Assembly (NCBI RefSeq): GCF_918797505.1
Contig: NC_092798.1
Location: 6,089,501 to 6,153,500 of the forward strand
DNA: 64,000 nt
DNA from: Bemisia tabaci
Taxonomy: Eukaryota > Arthropoda > Insecta > Hemiptera > Aleyrodidae
Direction: 5' to 3'
Shown one piece after another: positions 11,156 through 21,331 of this stretch. The notes under the pieces were generated by a model that ran no database searches, was not told the origin of the DNA, and saw only the letters and a list, made by a program, of their open reading frames with translations. Numbering within the stretch: the first letter of the stretch is position 1; each line of letters starts with the position of its first letter. A program made the position numbers and the translations under genes.

Positions 11156-11347
11156 GCCACGGGAAAAAGCAAGTTTGCGTCCATGACACAAGAGAGATGG
11201 TGAACGGCGTTCCCGAACCGTTCCTGTGTCTTGTAGCTGCCATTCAGGGCTTCGGCCCTGAGCCGGCAGTGACGAGACAGAGGAATGGTTCGGTAACTCC
11301 TTTCACCATTCTTGTGTCGCGGACTCAAACTCGTTTCAGCCCGTGGC
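11156..11347. repeat. Long stem-loop capped by TTCG
   Basis: Arms of about 95 nt flank a CAGGGC-TTCG-GCCCTG cap (centre 11251-11254). Paired landmarks are GCCACGGG/CCCGTGGC, GACACAAG/CTTGTGTC, ATGGTGAA/TTCACCAT and CCGAACCGTTCC/GGAATGGTTCGG. If transcribed, it would fold into a very stable hairpin. Whether it is transcribed cannot be seen. Confidence 0.75.
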
Positions 11348-11399
11348 CGACTGACAATGACTGACTTGGGTTGGTGGTGGTGGGTGCATGTAGTTTGGT

Positions 11400-12163
11400 A
11401 GTGGGTGCATGTGATTTGATGGTGGTTTAATACTCTGTTTGTTTTCAATTGTAATTGTAATAATCAATTTCTCACTTTTTCTTTCTTTCTTTCTTCCTTT
11501 CTTTCTTTTCAAAATTTAACCTTTCCCCTCAACCCTTTTGTATTTTTACTGATATTTCCATGTAAATTTATTACTGTTACTGCCCTCTTTAGAGGTGTAA
11601 ATGGCCTTAGATGCTAAAGCACCGCTTTAAAATAAAATTATTTTACTACTACTACTACTACTACTACTTTCTTTCTTTCTTCCTCTCTTCCTTCCTTCCT
11701 CTCTTCCTTCCTTCCTCTCTTCCTCTCTCCCTCTCTTCCTTTCTTCCTTTCTTCCTCTCTTCCTCTCTTCCTCTCTTCCTATCTTCCTTTCTTCCTTTCT
11801 TCCTTCCTTCCTAATGTAAATTTATTATTGTTACTGCCCTCTTTAGAGGTGTAAATGGCCTTAGATGCTAAAGCACCGCTTTAAAATAAAATTATTTTAC
11901 TACTACTACCTTCCTTCCTTCCTTCCTTCCTTCCTTCCTTCCTTCCTTCCTTCCTTCCTTCCTTCCTTCCTTCCTTCCTTCCCTCCTTCCTTATTGCATT
12001 ACTGTTACTGCCCTCTTTAGAGGTGTAAATGGCCTTAGATGCTAATAAGCACCGCTTTAAAATAAAATTATTTTACTACTACTACTGCCTTCTTTAGAGG
12101 TGTAAATGGCCTTAGATGCTAAAGCACCGCTTTAAAATCAAATTATTTTACTACTACTACTAC
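11400..12163 (+). mobile_element. Four tandem copies of a LINE-like 3' tail
   Basis: A unit of about 80-105 bp recurs at 11562-11668, 11814-11909, 11991-12085 and 12085-12163. It contains TGCCCTCTTTAGAGGTGTAA, GGCCTTAGATGCTAAAGCAC and AATAAAATTATTTTAC, and ends in (TAC)n. A 3' UTR-like sequence with a microsatellite tail is typical of non-LTR retrotransposons (family knowledge). The preceding 11400-11561 looks like AT/CT-rich UTR. No RT coding sequence is adjacent, so the source element is unknown. Confidence 0.6.
11669..11990 (+). repeat. Pyrimidine microsatellites between tail copies
   Basis: (CTTT)n, (CCTCT)n and (CTTCC)n mixtures at 11669-11813, and a clean (CCTT)n at about 11910-11990. 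Leu/Ser/Phe-rich frames across them are artefacts. Confidence 0.95.
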
Positions 12164-12181
12164 CTCCTTCCTTTTCCTTCC

Positions 12182-12294
12182 TTTTTTTTTTTTTTTTTTT
12201 TTTTGCTGTGCTCAACGATACCAGGAGACATGCTCCCTGACCACTTCGCGCGGTCTACCCTCCCGAAGCGCTTCGCGCCTCATGCGTTATGGAC
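12182..12294. other. Poly-T then GC-rich hairpin remnant
   Basis: A 23-nt T run (12182-12204) is followed by CTTCGCGCGG..GAAGCGCTTCGCGCC. The CGCTTCGCG hairpins resemble those inside the Helitron-like elements of this window. Too short to assign. Confidence 0.4.
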
Positions 12295-12716
12295 GAGTAG
12301 GCAATTATTGGTTTTAATTCAGTTAGGATAAAGCAAATTAGTCTTATAGTAAATGCTGTTCACATACTGTAAGATATAATAATTCATTCTAAGTTTTTAT
12401 TTAATTCTGAATTGATGGTTGTTGTTCGAATCAATCCGTATGATTCTAATTTCAGTAAAATTGATGCTAGGATTATTGATCCCTGAACTGGCGATTCTAT
12501 ACGTAAGAGTAGGCAATTATTGTTTTTAAGTCAGTTTGGATAAAGCAAATTAGTCTTATAGTAAATGCTGTTCACATACTGTAAGATATAATAATTCATT
12601 CTAAGTTTTTATTTAATTCTGAATTGATGGTTGTTGTTCGAATCAATCCGTATGATCCTAATTTCAGTAAAATTGATGCTAGGATTATTGATCCATGAAC
12701 TGGCGATTCTTCATGG
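12295..12716 (-). pseudogene. nad4: NUMT: mitochondrial nad4 fragment, two tandem units
   Basis: Nuclear copy of part of NADH dehydrogenase subunit 4, a proton-pumping membrane subunit of complex I. On the minus strand with the invertebrate mitochondrial code, 12507-12716 reads [20 protein letters not shown], then SYGLIR, later EWIIMSYSMW and LICFIQTDLKTMIAYSYV. This matches the ND4 pattern around HVEAPVSGSMILAG..GGYG. Two TGA (Trp) and one AGA (Ser) codons would break it under the standard code. Unit 1 (12295-12506) repeats the segment at a 212-bp period with few changes (for example GGATCA became GAATCA). Both units are truncated, so it is not functional. Confidence 0.85.
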
Positions 12717-13126
12717 CGATAATGAGTAAAGACTCATTATTCTAATGAATTCAAACATCTTACAGGGATAAATATAACGATTAACGATACGTTTGGAACA
12801 CCTGACATGGACAGAATTGAAATCAGCATAGAAAATCCTTATAATTTGTTCACTTTACAGTGAACCTGTGTCATTCGACATTAATACTATTTTAATCTCT
12901 CAATTAATGGGCAAGTTTTTCAGTCAAGTTTCAGTGACAGTGTTGTGAGTGCTTTCAGCCTGGCGTCGGGCAATTGGATAACCTACCGCTGGTACGTATT
13001 TTACAATTTTTCTCTCTCTTTTGATAAGATCTAAATATTTAGTGATGTTTTTAATGATACCATTACGAAAACACGTAAATAATATATTTTCTCCAAGGAA
13101 CAATATCAAACCGAACCCAGTGGGAC
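12717..13126. other. Unassigned non-coding stretch
   Basis: AT-rich. It did not read as further mitochondrial sequence in the frames I tried. No gene seen. Confidence 0.4.
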
Positions 13127-13551
13127 AGTTGCGCTAGTCACAGAATTGAACTCTGATGCTTGATTCTTGTAGATTAGCTGAAAGCAATAAGATCCGTCCA
13201 TAAAGCAACTTTCACGTTGAATATTAACCGAGGAGTCACCCTTTAAAAAATACGGTCTATGACGTCATCAATCGCGGTGATGACACCCTTGGGTTTCTTC
13301 CGCCTTGCTTTCATCCGAGTCACACGTTGAATATAACCAAAGCAAATATGTGTTTCCCTATATTATGAAAGCGAAGTGGAAAAAACCAAGGGTGTCACTA
13401 CCGCGGTGAATGACGTCATAAACCGAATTTTTCAAAGCGCGATATCTATGTTAATATTTAACGCTGAAAGTTGTTGTTTGGACAGATCTTACTATGTTTA
13501 GCTGATCGACAAGTTAAAGCATCAAAATATGATTTCGAGACCAGCGCAACT
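13127..13551. mobile_element. Fold-back element family S, 425 bp
   Basis: Arms of about 190 bp start AGTTGCGCT and end AGCGCAACT. Matching landmarks are AGATCCGTCC/GGACAGATCT, GTTGAATATTAACC/TTAATATTTAAC, TATGACGTCAT/ATGACGTCATA and GACACCCTTGG/CCAAGGGTGTC. No coding sequence. Single copy in this window. Confidence 0.8.
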
Positions 13552-13697
13552 CATGACCCGTCATGAGGCCCGGGCCTTTAAATTGGTAGGGCCCGAGATG
13601 AGATGTGGCGGGCCTGCGGAAAATACGCGATTTGGATATAGCGGAAGTATGATATTCATAAACGTAAGTAATTTGAGATAGGCATTAAACTAAGCTT

Positions 13698-14260
13698 TTC
13701 CTTCAATTTCGTGTGATACCACATACCTACTCCGAACACTTAGGGTGGGGGGGGGGCATTGGATCTAGAGTCCATACTCTTGAAAACATTGACAAGAAAA
13801 AGGACTCTTGATTCAATCAGATTTAAGCTTAAATCGAAAGGAAATCCGCTCAAATTAAGAGGCTTGGTTCTTGATTTAAGCTTAAATCTGATTGAATCAA
13901 GAGTATTTTTTCTTGTCGATGTTTTTAAGAGTCCGGACTCTAGATCCAATGTGTCCCCCCCCCCCCCCCCCAAGACCAATCCACTCAGGTCAGTCATTGC
14001 GCATCTTTTTGAAAGCCACCTCCCCGCCCGGCCCTAACTCGGCGGCACTCAGTGCTGTGCACAATGGGTGCTCCCATAAGAAATACATTGCAGGCACTCA
14101 ATACCACGTCACTGCGCAGTAGAGTACCAAAACTCGTCCTCGTCCTCGGGAATGGCTGACCTGTGTAGATTGGTCTTGTTTTTTCCAGTGAAGTTTGAAA
14201 AGTTGTGCGCTTGATTTCCGCATCTAATGATGCAAGTATAACGCCGCCCGACATTCATCA
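13698..14260 (+). mobile_element. Family M element interrupted by a CACTG MITE
   Basis: The motif CCTTCAATTTCGTGTGATAC..CATACCTACTCCG at 13698-13740 and the body TTTCCGCATCTAATGATGCA at about 14215 also occur near 44306-44640, 44680-44760 and 45090-45134. A reverse copy of the first motif lies at about 14502-14532. The CACTG-type MITE at 13745-13971 is inserted between motif and body, as also happens at 44345-44565. The class is unknown. Confidence 0.5.
13745..13971. mobile_element. CACTG-type MITE copy 4 with G/C-run ends
   Basis: Arms are as in the family (GGATCTAGAGTCCATACTCT; right AGAGTCCGGACTCTAGATCC), but the subterminal A run is replaced by a G run on the left (about 13746-13756) and the T run by a C run on the right (about 13955-13971). 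The change is mirrored on both ends. The CACTG ends themselves are no longer visible. Confidence 0.8.
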
Positions 14261-14867
14261 TTTAAGCAGCGGTTTTGTGAAAAGTAAGAGATTGCGCGAT
14301 TTTTATCACATCTCAGTATCGCGGGAAACAGTCATTTTCTTAGAGATTTTGTAAAGAATGCGGGTGGCCGTAAGTCTGTGAAACCGGACTATGTCAGGGA
14401 ATTTCGATAAAAAGTCAGGGAATTTTAATCCTACTATAGATGTCCGTGTTGCTGACGCGGTTGTGGTGATTCCCTCAAGCGCATTTCAACTCCGTTGTAT
14501 GTGGTATCACGCGAAATTGAAGGAAAAGCGTTGCTTTTCGTACATCTCAAGTTGCTGATGTGTATGGATTGAATAGAATCAGGATTTGGAAAAATTATGA
14601 AATCAGGAAAAATCAGGATTTTCCAAAATGGAAAAGAACTAGATACCCTGGTGAGATCTTCCCCGGAACAAATCCCATGAAACGTCCCGTGGAGACAAGG
14701 CTTTCGGAAAACTCCAAATGAAAGAAAAGTCTTATCTTGATCCGTAAAATCGACCCTGAAAATATTCGCGCTCAACTTCTGGACAACCTGTAAATTGCCT
14801 CCGGTTGTTGCCCGTAAGGAAAATAAGAATCCTCGAAGTAGGGGTTTCCAACTTTGTGGAGACGCTT
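14261..14867. other. Unassigned stretch with family-O fragments
   Basis: Contains TCAGGGAATTT repeats (14394-14425) and ATCAGGAAAAATCAGG (about 14600), which resemble family O/minisatellite pieces at 39752-40506. A 150-codon minus-strand frame crosses these fragments and shows no recognisable domain. I do not call it a gene. Confidence 0.4.
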
Positions 14868-15484
14868 CGTCGCCTCTCCAACGCAAGAGCGTATCTCAAT
14901 GGAGATGTTGCATGTGTGAGGAATTTGCGTTTTGACTAAACATTCTTACGTAAAAGTTTGCGAGAAACACGATGGTGCTACTGGTTTTCTCTGAAATCAA
15001 CTCCCAAGCGTAAAAAAAGCTCTCGAGATGAGGCCAAAATGGAGGGGATATCCCACCCTACCCTGAGAGTCCACGTCTACATCAAGACAAACTCTCCATG
15101 CAAAGATCTGGAGCAAATACATCAGCAGGTTGCCATGTTTTCAGTTTTGGAGTCCTCAAATAAAGTGGCAGCTCTGTCAAAGTATTTGCTCCCTATCTTT
15201 GCATGGAGAGTTTGTCTTGATGTAGACATGGACTCTCAGGGTAGCGTGGGATATCTCCTCCATTTTGGCCTCACTTTGAGAGCTTTTTTTGAGCTTGGGA
15301 GTTGATTTCAGAGAAAACCAGTGGGACCATCGTGTTTCTCGCGAACTTTTACATAAGAATCAACAGTCAAATGGCAAATTCCTCACACATGCAACATCTC
15401 CATTTTCACGTGGGACATTTTCTTGGCATACTCCATACTTTCTGGGGCTCGTGTGGAAGTAGAGATACGCCTTTGCGAAGGATC
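14868..15484. mobile_element. Family E element split by a family B insertion
   Basis: The outer arms CGTCGCCTCTCC..GCGTATCTCAAT (14868-14900) and GTAGAGATACGCC (about 15461) match the E arms seen at 39603-39724 and 53925-54045 (GGGCGTATCTC / GAGATACGC). A complete B element sits between them. Confidence 0.5.
14898..15404. mobile_element. Long fold-back family B, copy 1
   Basis: About 507 bp, almost entirely an inverted repeat. The ends are AATGGAGATGTTGCATGTGT and its complement. Inner landmarks are GAAATCAACTCCCAAGC/GCTTGGGAGTTGATTTC and AACTCTCCATGCAAAG/CTTTGCATGGAGAGTT. Both strands carry shadow frames because of the symmetry. No protein is encoded. Confidence 0.9.
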
Positions 15485-15951
15485 TCGATTCGTATCCGAG
15501 TGTTATAGACAGTCGGACAGCGGACGGTTGCTCCGCGTTACTGCGCGAGCACGACGCAACCTCAGCCACACGTAACACAAACGTGCGCTTCCTCCCCCGC
15601 GCGGAGCAAGTGTTTCGCAAGCGAGGAAATTCAATTTGCACCGTTGATGAAAAAAAGGAGATAATCTGCGCGGCGGGGTTGCCGCCTCTCCGCGCGAAAG
15701 TGACGTCATCGAGGGGTGGGAGCGCCGGGATGGCGACCTGATTGCATACGAGGGAAATAGATTGCGGTCATTAAAAAAGCAGGCGAAACAGAGAACAGAG
15801 GCGGAGACACAACACTTTAATCTCCGCCTTGGCGAGCCGGGCGCTTTTCCGCCCAAGCGACAAGACGCGGCTCGGAAACGACGTCGCTTTTAATGCGGAG
15901 TGCGTGAACGCGCCCCGCCTTGTTGCCAGATAGAGCTGTTATACGAAACCC
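15485..15951. other. GC-rich stretch without recognisable gene
   Basis: Roughly 15530-15920 is GC- and CpG-rich compared with the surroundings. Overlapping minus-strand frames (93 and 117 codons) have no recognisable motifs. It could be a promoter/CpG remnant or part of an unrecognised element. Confidence 0.35.
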
Positions 15952-15955
15952 ATAT

Positions 15956-16212
15956 GTATTGCATTTTGCAATAAGGAGCCACGAGCATTGCAATGTTGCT
16001 AAGATTGTGCAACTTCTTTAGTCTTAGATAACAAACCTGATTATCCAATTGTAGTTTCTATTTTACTCGCTGAAAACTGTGAATCTAAGACAAAAATGAC
16101 AATGTAAATTTAATATTTTTTCATGATTTCCGTTATTTTACTGCAAGGAATGAATTTGCGCAATCTTAGCATCATTGCAATGCTTCTGGTTCCTTTTTGC
16201 AAAATGCAATCC
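15956..16212 (+). mobile_element. Family I transposon, 257 bp, TSD ATAT
   Basis: TIRs are GTATTGCATTTTGCAA on the left and TTGCAAAATGCAATCC on the right, followed inward by AGCATTGCAATG..GCTAAGATTGTGC and its complement. ATAT flanks both sides (15952-15955, 16213-16216). The copy at 48224-48480 is also exactly 257 bp but in inverted orientation. Confidence 0.85.
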
Positions 16213-16277
16213 ATATAGCATATTTTTTTATAAAATAAGAGTCACCTTTTTACCGTGTATTCCATTTATTTTAGTTC

Positions 16278-16797
16278 AATGGAGATGTTGCATGTGTGAG
16301 GAATTTGCGATTTGACTATTGATTCTGTGATCTCAAAGTTCGCGAGAAATACGATGGTATGGTGCCACTGGTTTTCTCTGAAATCAACTCCCAAGCTCAA
16401 AAAAGCTCTTAAGTTGACGCCAAAATGGAGGAGACATCCCACGCTATCCTAAGAGTCCACCTCTACATCAAAACAAACTCTCCATGCAAAGATAGGGAGC
16501 AAATAATACATTGACAGGGCTGCCACTTTATTTGGGGACTCCAAAACTGAAAACACGGCATCACTGCTAATGTATTTGCTCCCTATCTTCGCATGGAGAG
16601 TTTGTCTTGATGTAGATGTGGACTCTCAGGATAGCGTGGGATATCCCCTCTATTTTGGCCTCAACTCGAGAGCTTTTTTTTTGAGCTTGGGAGTTGATTT
16701 CAGAGAAAGTCAATAGCGCCATCGCGTTTCTCGCGAACAATTACATTAGAATCAACAGTCAAATCGCAAATTCCTCACACATGAAACATCTCCATTT
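16278..16797. mobile_element. Long fold-back family B, copy 2
   Basis: About 520 bp with the same ends and arms as 14898-15404. TTAG-like sequence occurs on both flanks (about 16271 and 16797), a possible target duplication. Confidence 0.88.
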
Positions 16798-17217
16798 TAG
16801 TAGTGCTCTTGAAGATGGGGGAATCCCGGACGGCCTCGAGCGTATGTACAAATTTAACTAAAATAAATGTAATGCACGATATAAAGGTGAGTCTCATTTT
16901 ATAAAAAGTTTTAAATACCGCTACCAACATGTTTGAATATATAGAATACGTGGAGTTTACGCCTCCTGGCCGCTACGCGGGCCCCCTTGAGTTCACCTAA
17001 ATCGGGCTTAACTGAAGAATATCTCCAGTAGTCTCTTGAGACTTGTCAAGAAATTTTGTCATGAGTTTACAGGTCGAGTATATAGGTCTCTAGTTTAGTA
17101 CTCAGAGTGAGTATATAGGTCGACACTCAGGTGAATGAGTCAAAGATGGCAGTTCCTGATTAAAAAATGTAGTCCATTCATCACCTCGTCTTGTGCCATC
17201 GTGAGCACGGCGCCTGA
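16798..17217. other. Unassigned stretch
   Basis: Contains GGCCGCTACGCGGGCCC (16978-16994), a Helitron-like GC hairpin fragment, and GAGTATATAGGTC twice (about 17076 and 17109). No gene seen. Confidence 0.4.
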
Positions 17218-17281
17218 ATGCAACTATTCCTACTCGGTGAATGTGCGTATTGCGTTGAAAAATTTGAAGGCGTTTCTCACT
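17218..17281 (+). repeat. Diverged single copy of the ~70-bp GAAGGCG unit
   Basis: GCAACTATTCCTACTCGG..GTGCGTATTGC..TTTGAAGGCGTTT aligns by eye with copies at 30302, 39125, 49446 and 55480. Boundaries are approximate. Confidence 0.5.
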
Positions 17282-17724
17282 ACAACGCGCAACGCTCACA
17301 CCCGGGGGTTAGAATTACAGCTACAGACACAGAGTCCAATCATATAGTTCGAAAACACGCAGTTTGCGGAATTTGCACAGTGTGCGAGTAAATAAAATCA
17401 AATTGTCCAAAAATGTGTGTAAAATGCAAACTCATATCATTATAAACCGATTTATTTGTATGTTTCAGGTGTGTTGAAGTTACTGTTACTCTCCTCATTT
17501 CGCACGGTGATTTCCAGAAATCCAAGGTATGAAACAGTTCCTCTTATTTGGAAAGCCAGTTCTCTAATCCCTGATCAGGCAGTTAAACTTTTTCCATTTT
17601 ACCACACAATTTTTTCGTTCTGATTTTACTTCATGACGTATGCGTTCATCCACCCCCCTCCCCTCCCTCTAATTAATTCAGCGGCAATTTTCAAGTTTTT
17701 ACACAAACCATGATTATTTTTAAA

Positions 17725-18024
17725 CTAGGGGGCCCTGCCCCCTGACTGCTACGCGGCCCAACCCCCATAAGGGCGCTTCGCGCTATCAGGCCCGCTTCGC
17801 GGGCCCTGTACGCATATGTATAGGCAAAAATGTTCTTCCATTTGAATACACCATTTTGTGTTTGAGCTGCATCGATTTCAAAATTTTTAACATAACTCTC
17901 AGATTTGTAAATTATGAGGAATAGCTGGATGTACATAATTGGGTATTAATGGAGGCAGTATCTATATTGACGGCTAAACTCGGGAAACATGTAACTCAAT
18001 TTGCGACGTCGTATACTTCTCGTC

Positions 18025-18091
<67 letters not shown>

Positions 18092-18557
18092 AAAACTAAT
18101 CAATGTACTAAATTTTTTGAAAACGACTGTGATTTCACTTCTGCTCGAAGAATATTCTGTGAAAATTTAAAGCGATAAAATTGGCTCATTTCCCTTCGAA
18201 ATCTTAAATTAGATGCGGAAATCTTGAAACACCGTGAGCAAGGTACGTGGTTTTCAACTTAGCCATTAGTACGCAAACAAAGCTCTTTTGCTAAGCAACA
18301 CATCACTAAGATTGTGGAATCTGGCAAATATTTTTCGGCAAATCCAGTCCTCATGCATTTTTATATTTTGACAGAAAATGTGCGCTGAACTTTCAAATAA
18401 TGTATTTTTTGGCATGGAGTTAGTTGAGCTGAAAACTACTCTCAATTCAATTTCTTGAAAAAGTGCGACTCGATGCGTTTTTGTAAATGCAGTCCACTTA
18501 CTGAAGAAATTTCCATTTATTATGTTATTTTTAAATACTTAATTTAAAAAAAAAATC
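17725..18557 (-). mobile_element. Helitron-like non-autonomous element, copy 1
   Basis: On the minus strand the element ends GGGGGCAGGGCCCCCTAG at 17725, directly followed by host T. A GC hairpin just before CTRR, with insertion next to T, is the Helitron 3' signature (family knowledge). Upstream are further hairpins (GGGCCCGCGAAGCGGGCC, GCGCGAAGCGC). The sequence matches 32668-32952. An 81-codon frame (17691-17936) is shared with that copy, but this follows from nucleotide similarity. About 545 bp (17940-18485), including 62 T, is present here and absent in the other copy. Confidence 0.6.
18029..18090. repeat. 62-nt poly-T
   Basis: Uninterrupted T run inside the extra segment of the Helitron-like element. 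This may be the tail of a minus-strand retroposed sequence. Confidence 0.95.
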
Positions 18558-18711
18558 TCACTGATTCATTAAGTAGTATTTTTTTAAGAAAAAAAAAAAC
18601 CAAAAAAACTAGGTATTATTTTCAAAATCTACATAGAGCGGGCTCGTTTGGAGAAAAACACCTATCGATAGCCGCAAAAATTATGAAAATCGGTTCGATA
18701 GAACGGTAGAA

Positions 18712-18845
18712 CCAACTGAACGTATTTCTGCCAAATGGAACTATATGCATTAAGACATAAGCCCTGAGACCCATAAGAATATTTGCATAACAGGGCTCAC
18801 GTCATAATGCACATAGTTTCGTTTGATAGAAATACGTCCAACTGT
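18712..18845. mobile_element. Palindromic MITE family G, copy 1
   Basis: About 134 bp. Arms have ACGTATTTCTGCCAAATGGA and GATAGAAATACGTCCA; the inner part has GCCCTGAGACCCATAAGAAT and CAGGGCTCACGTC. Other copies at 43319-43448 and 46154-46282 are more symmetric. Confidence 0.8.
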
Positions 18846-19238
18846 GTCACGAAAAATGAAAATTTGAGGGGTCAGAGAGCTTATCGTAAAGATCCGTTTT
18901 TAATTGCCCGAGTTGGCAACCTTGCGCAACTGTCAAGAGGGCGAGCGGTTTGGATTACTGCTTTTCGCGCGGAGACATGTTTCAGTTGAAAAAAAAACGG
19001 GTTTCTTCAAAAACTGCCGCTGTAACGAATATGACGGCGCCTTCCAAAGCTAAGCCGTGAAGCTTACGAGGAATGGGGATCGTTTAGTGAGAGATACGTC
19101 ACTGGTTCGGGACTTAAAGGGTGTGTGTCCTAGTTTTACGTTTTTTTTATCGGCTTAACAACTAATCCACTCCTTAATTTGAATTATGGTAAGAAAAGGC
19201 CGGAACCGTTGGCACCATCACGACACCGGCGGCAGAAT
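18846..19238. other. Unassigned non-coding stretch
   Basis: No gene or repeat boundary recognised. Confidence 0.4.
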
Positions 19239-19789
19239 GGACCACTAGACAAGGTACGAATTTAAGCATTCTGATACAGGGTTCTTAATCAGAATTTCAC
19301 GTAGAACATGATTCGCGCAACGGGAATTACTGAAACCAACTCCTAACGGAGTTATTAAAATTTTTATTTCACATTGGTTATAAGGAATTTGAACTGCCCG
19401 CTCACAAGAAACTCAAAGCTCTGCGCGTGTCAAATCGCGCACTACGGCGATTTCAGCAAGCTTATTTTCAATCGAGCAATGTTCATTTCCCACCATGTGT
19501 TTTTCAAACTATAAGTAATTTGCTATAGCTGAGCCAAAGCGTCAAGATTGAGGTTGCCAGATTTTTTATCGCAGAGACGTTCATGATAACGTTTAGCGCG
19601 CGATGTGAATCAAGTAGAGCATTGAGGTTTCATGAGCGGGTGGTTTCAATTCACGCACCAAGAATCATCAAATATCTTCGGACGGAGTTGATTTCGGTAA
19701 TTTTCGTTGTGCGCATCGTATTTTACGTGACATTTTGGTGAAGAAACATGTATCAGAATGCTGAAATTCGTACCTTGTCTAGTGGTTCA
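19239..19789. mobile_element. Long-TIR element family U, 551 bp
   Basis: TIRs exceed 100 bp. The left starts GGACCACTAGACAAGGTACG and the right ends CGTACCTTGTCTAGTGGTTC. Both arms then share AGCATTCTGATACA, CGCGCAACG/CGTTGTGCGC and CCAACTCC/GGAGTTG. No transposase. I recall this sequence as a high-copy whitefly repeat, but have not checked it. Confidence 0.85.
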
Positions 19790-20055
19790 TTGTTTATAAG
19801 AGGCGATTTACGGTAAAATCTGATTGCAGAGGAGCTTGTTCATAGTGGAAAATTGCCTATTATGCCTCTCCGGAGGTCTTTGGATTTGGCTTGGCGAAGT
19901 TATGCAAACTAACGTGCACAAAACAGAAACGTGTCGTTAATTTAAAAATTTCTAACGCACTTTTAATTTCGTCACGACTATTCGCCTCTGTAAATTGATT
20001 TGCATTTAGATGCCTCTCACTATTCATGTAAAGCTTACGGATAATCATACAGAAC

Positions 20056-20619
20056 TACACGGAGAAAAAAAACTTCGTGCATGGGACCCGAGGTTGAGGT
20101 CATATGGATCTCTGACGTTTTCTGATCACGCATCCGAAAAGTTGAGGTCCAGCTGCCGAAATTCGGGTCAGACATCGAGGCACTTCGGTACGTACCGGAG
20201 CACTTCCGTGCTAAGGAAAAACGCCGTATGAACCTTCAGGCGTTGCCAAATTTTCTTTTATAAAACGCTAATTTCCTTGTAAACTTATAAATATTTTCTT
20301 CCCAGTTTTTCAGATGATTTTGTTCACAATTTCACCTAGAGATTCTGAAAATTTAAAGGAAAAATATTCATAACTTTTCTCAAAAATAAACATTTTATCG
20401 AAGTAAATTTGGCAACTCTCGAATGTTCATACGGCGTTCTTCCTTAGCAGATGTATGACCCGAACTCGAACCCCTTCGGCACTTATCGAAGTACTTCAGA
20501 TGTGTGACCCGAACTTCGGCAGCTGGGCCTCAAGTTTTTAGATACGTGATCCGAAAATTTCAGAGATCCATATGACCTCAACTTCGGATCCCACGCACGA
20601 AGTTTTTTTTCTTCGTGTA
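20056..20619. mobile_element. Long-TIR element family T with a nested A element
   Basis: Arms of about 140 bp. The left has CACGGAGAAAAAAAACTTCG and GAGGTCATATGGATCTCTG; the right has CAGAGATCCATATGACCTC and CGAAGTTTTTTTTCTTCGTG. Inner parts share CAGCTGCCGAA/TTCGGCAGCTG. A complete A element at 20206-20450 sits in the middle. Confidence 0.85.
20206..20450. mobile_element. MITE family A nested in T
   Basis: Left CCGTGCTAAGGAAAAACGCC, right CATACGGCGTTCTTCCTTAG, with GTTGCCAAATTTTC/AAATTTGGCAAC inner arms. It lies inside T, so it inserted after T. Confidence 0.85.
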
Positions 20620-21331
20620 TGTTTACGAAAACACTGGCGCTGTCTTGACAGAACGCAACAATCGCATGAAAATGTCGTCAAAGGTCTCAAAAGTCCACGC
20701 ACTATTTCCGCAGTCCGCATCACGCACTTTTAAATCTCCCGCGTCTTCCCCAATCATTTCCTGTTTTTCTCTCTCTTTTTTTTCAGCCGTGGACAGCATT
20801 TGTTCTGGAGTAGGGTAACCTAGAATCAAATAAGCGGGTATTTGCATTCCCGTCTTACGCGGATAAGCAATCGACCAATCAAAAAAAGTGTATTTCCTTC
20901 GGAAAATAAACTAAATGGACTATCCAGGAAACGCATCCTGGGATCGCCCTACAAAAAAGCATTGGACGCCGATAGTCCTGTTTCTGATTGGTCACGCGAT
21001 TTGAAGCTCGCGAAAAGACGTCCATAAACGAAGCATTGGAGGGATTTTAGCGGATTTTAGAGGTACATTTCTGGAAAACCTACCAATATAATATTGCCAA
21101 AACTTTAAAAATCCAAAGATCAGAGCACTTAAATTCTGATTTATTCAATTAAACTTTAAAAACTGACAAAAATTAAGGAAAGTCAGACTAACAGTAACGG
21201 CATCGCCCATTGAAACTCACGTAATTTTTAACGATTTGGACGAGTGGATCGTCCATTTTTGGCGATGCGTGCAAGGACTGTAGGTACCCGCTTTGATGCT
21301 AAGTTATACTCTACTCTGGAGGATAAGTATG
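20620..21331. other. Unassigned non-coding stretch
   Basis: A few 60-70-codon frames on both strands without recognisable motifs. No gene called. Confidence 0.4.

Noticed and set aside
11611..11814. Low-complexity Leu/Ser/Phe-rich proteins over CT, A-rich and purine tracts (also 7806-8068, 30403-30836)
   Set aside because: Pure composition artefacts of simple sequence.
14434..14886. 150-codon minus-strand frame
   Set aside because: Crosses family O-type repeat words and ends at the edge of family E. No recognisable motif, codon bias or splice context.
17691..17936. Conserved small protein shared with 32730-32993
   Set aside because: The two frames are alike because the whole Helitron-like elements are alike at nucleotide level. 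There is no evidence of selection on the frame.
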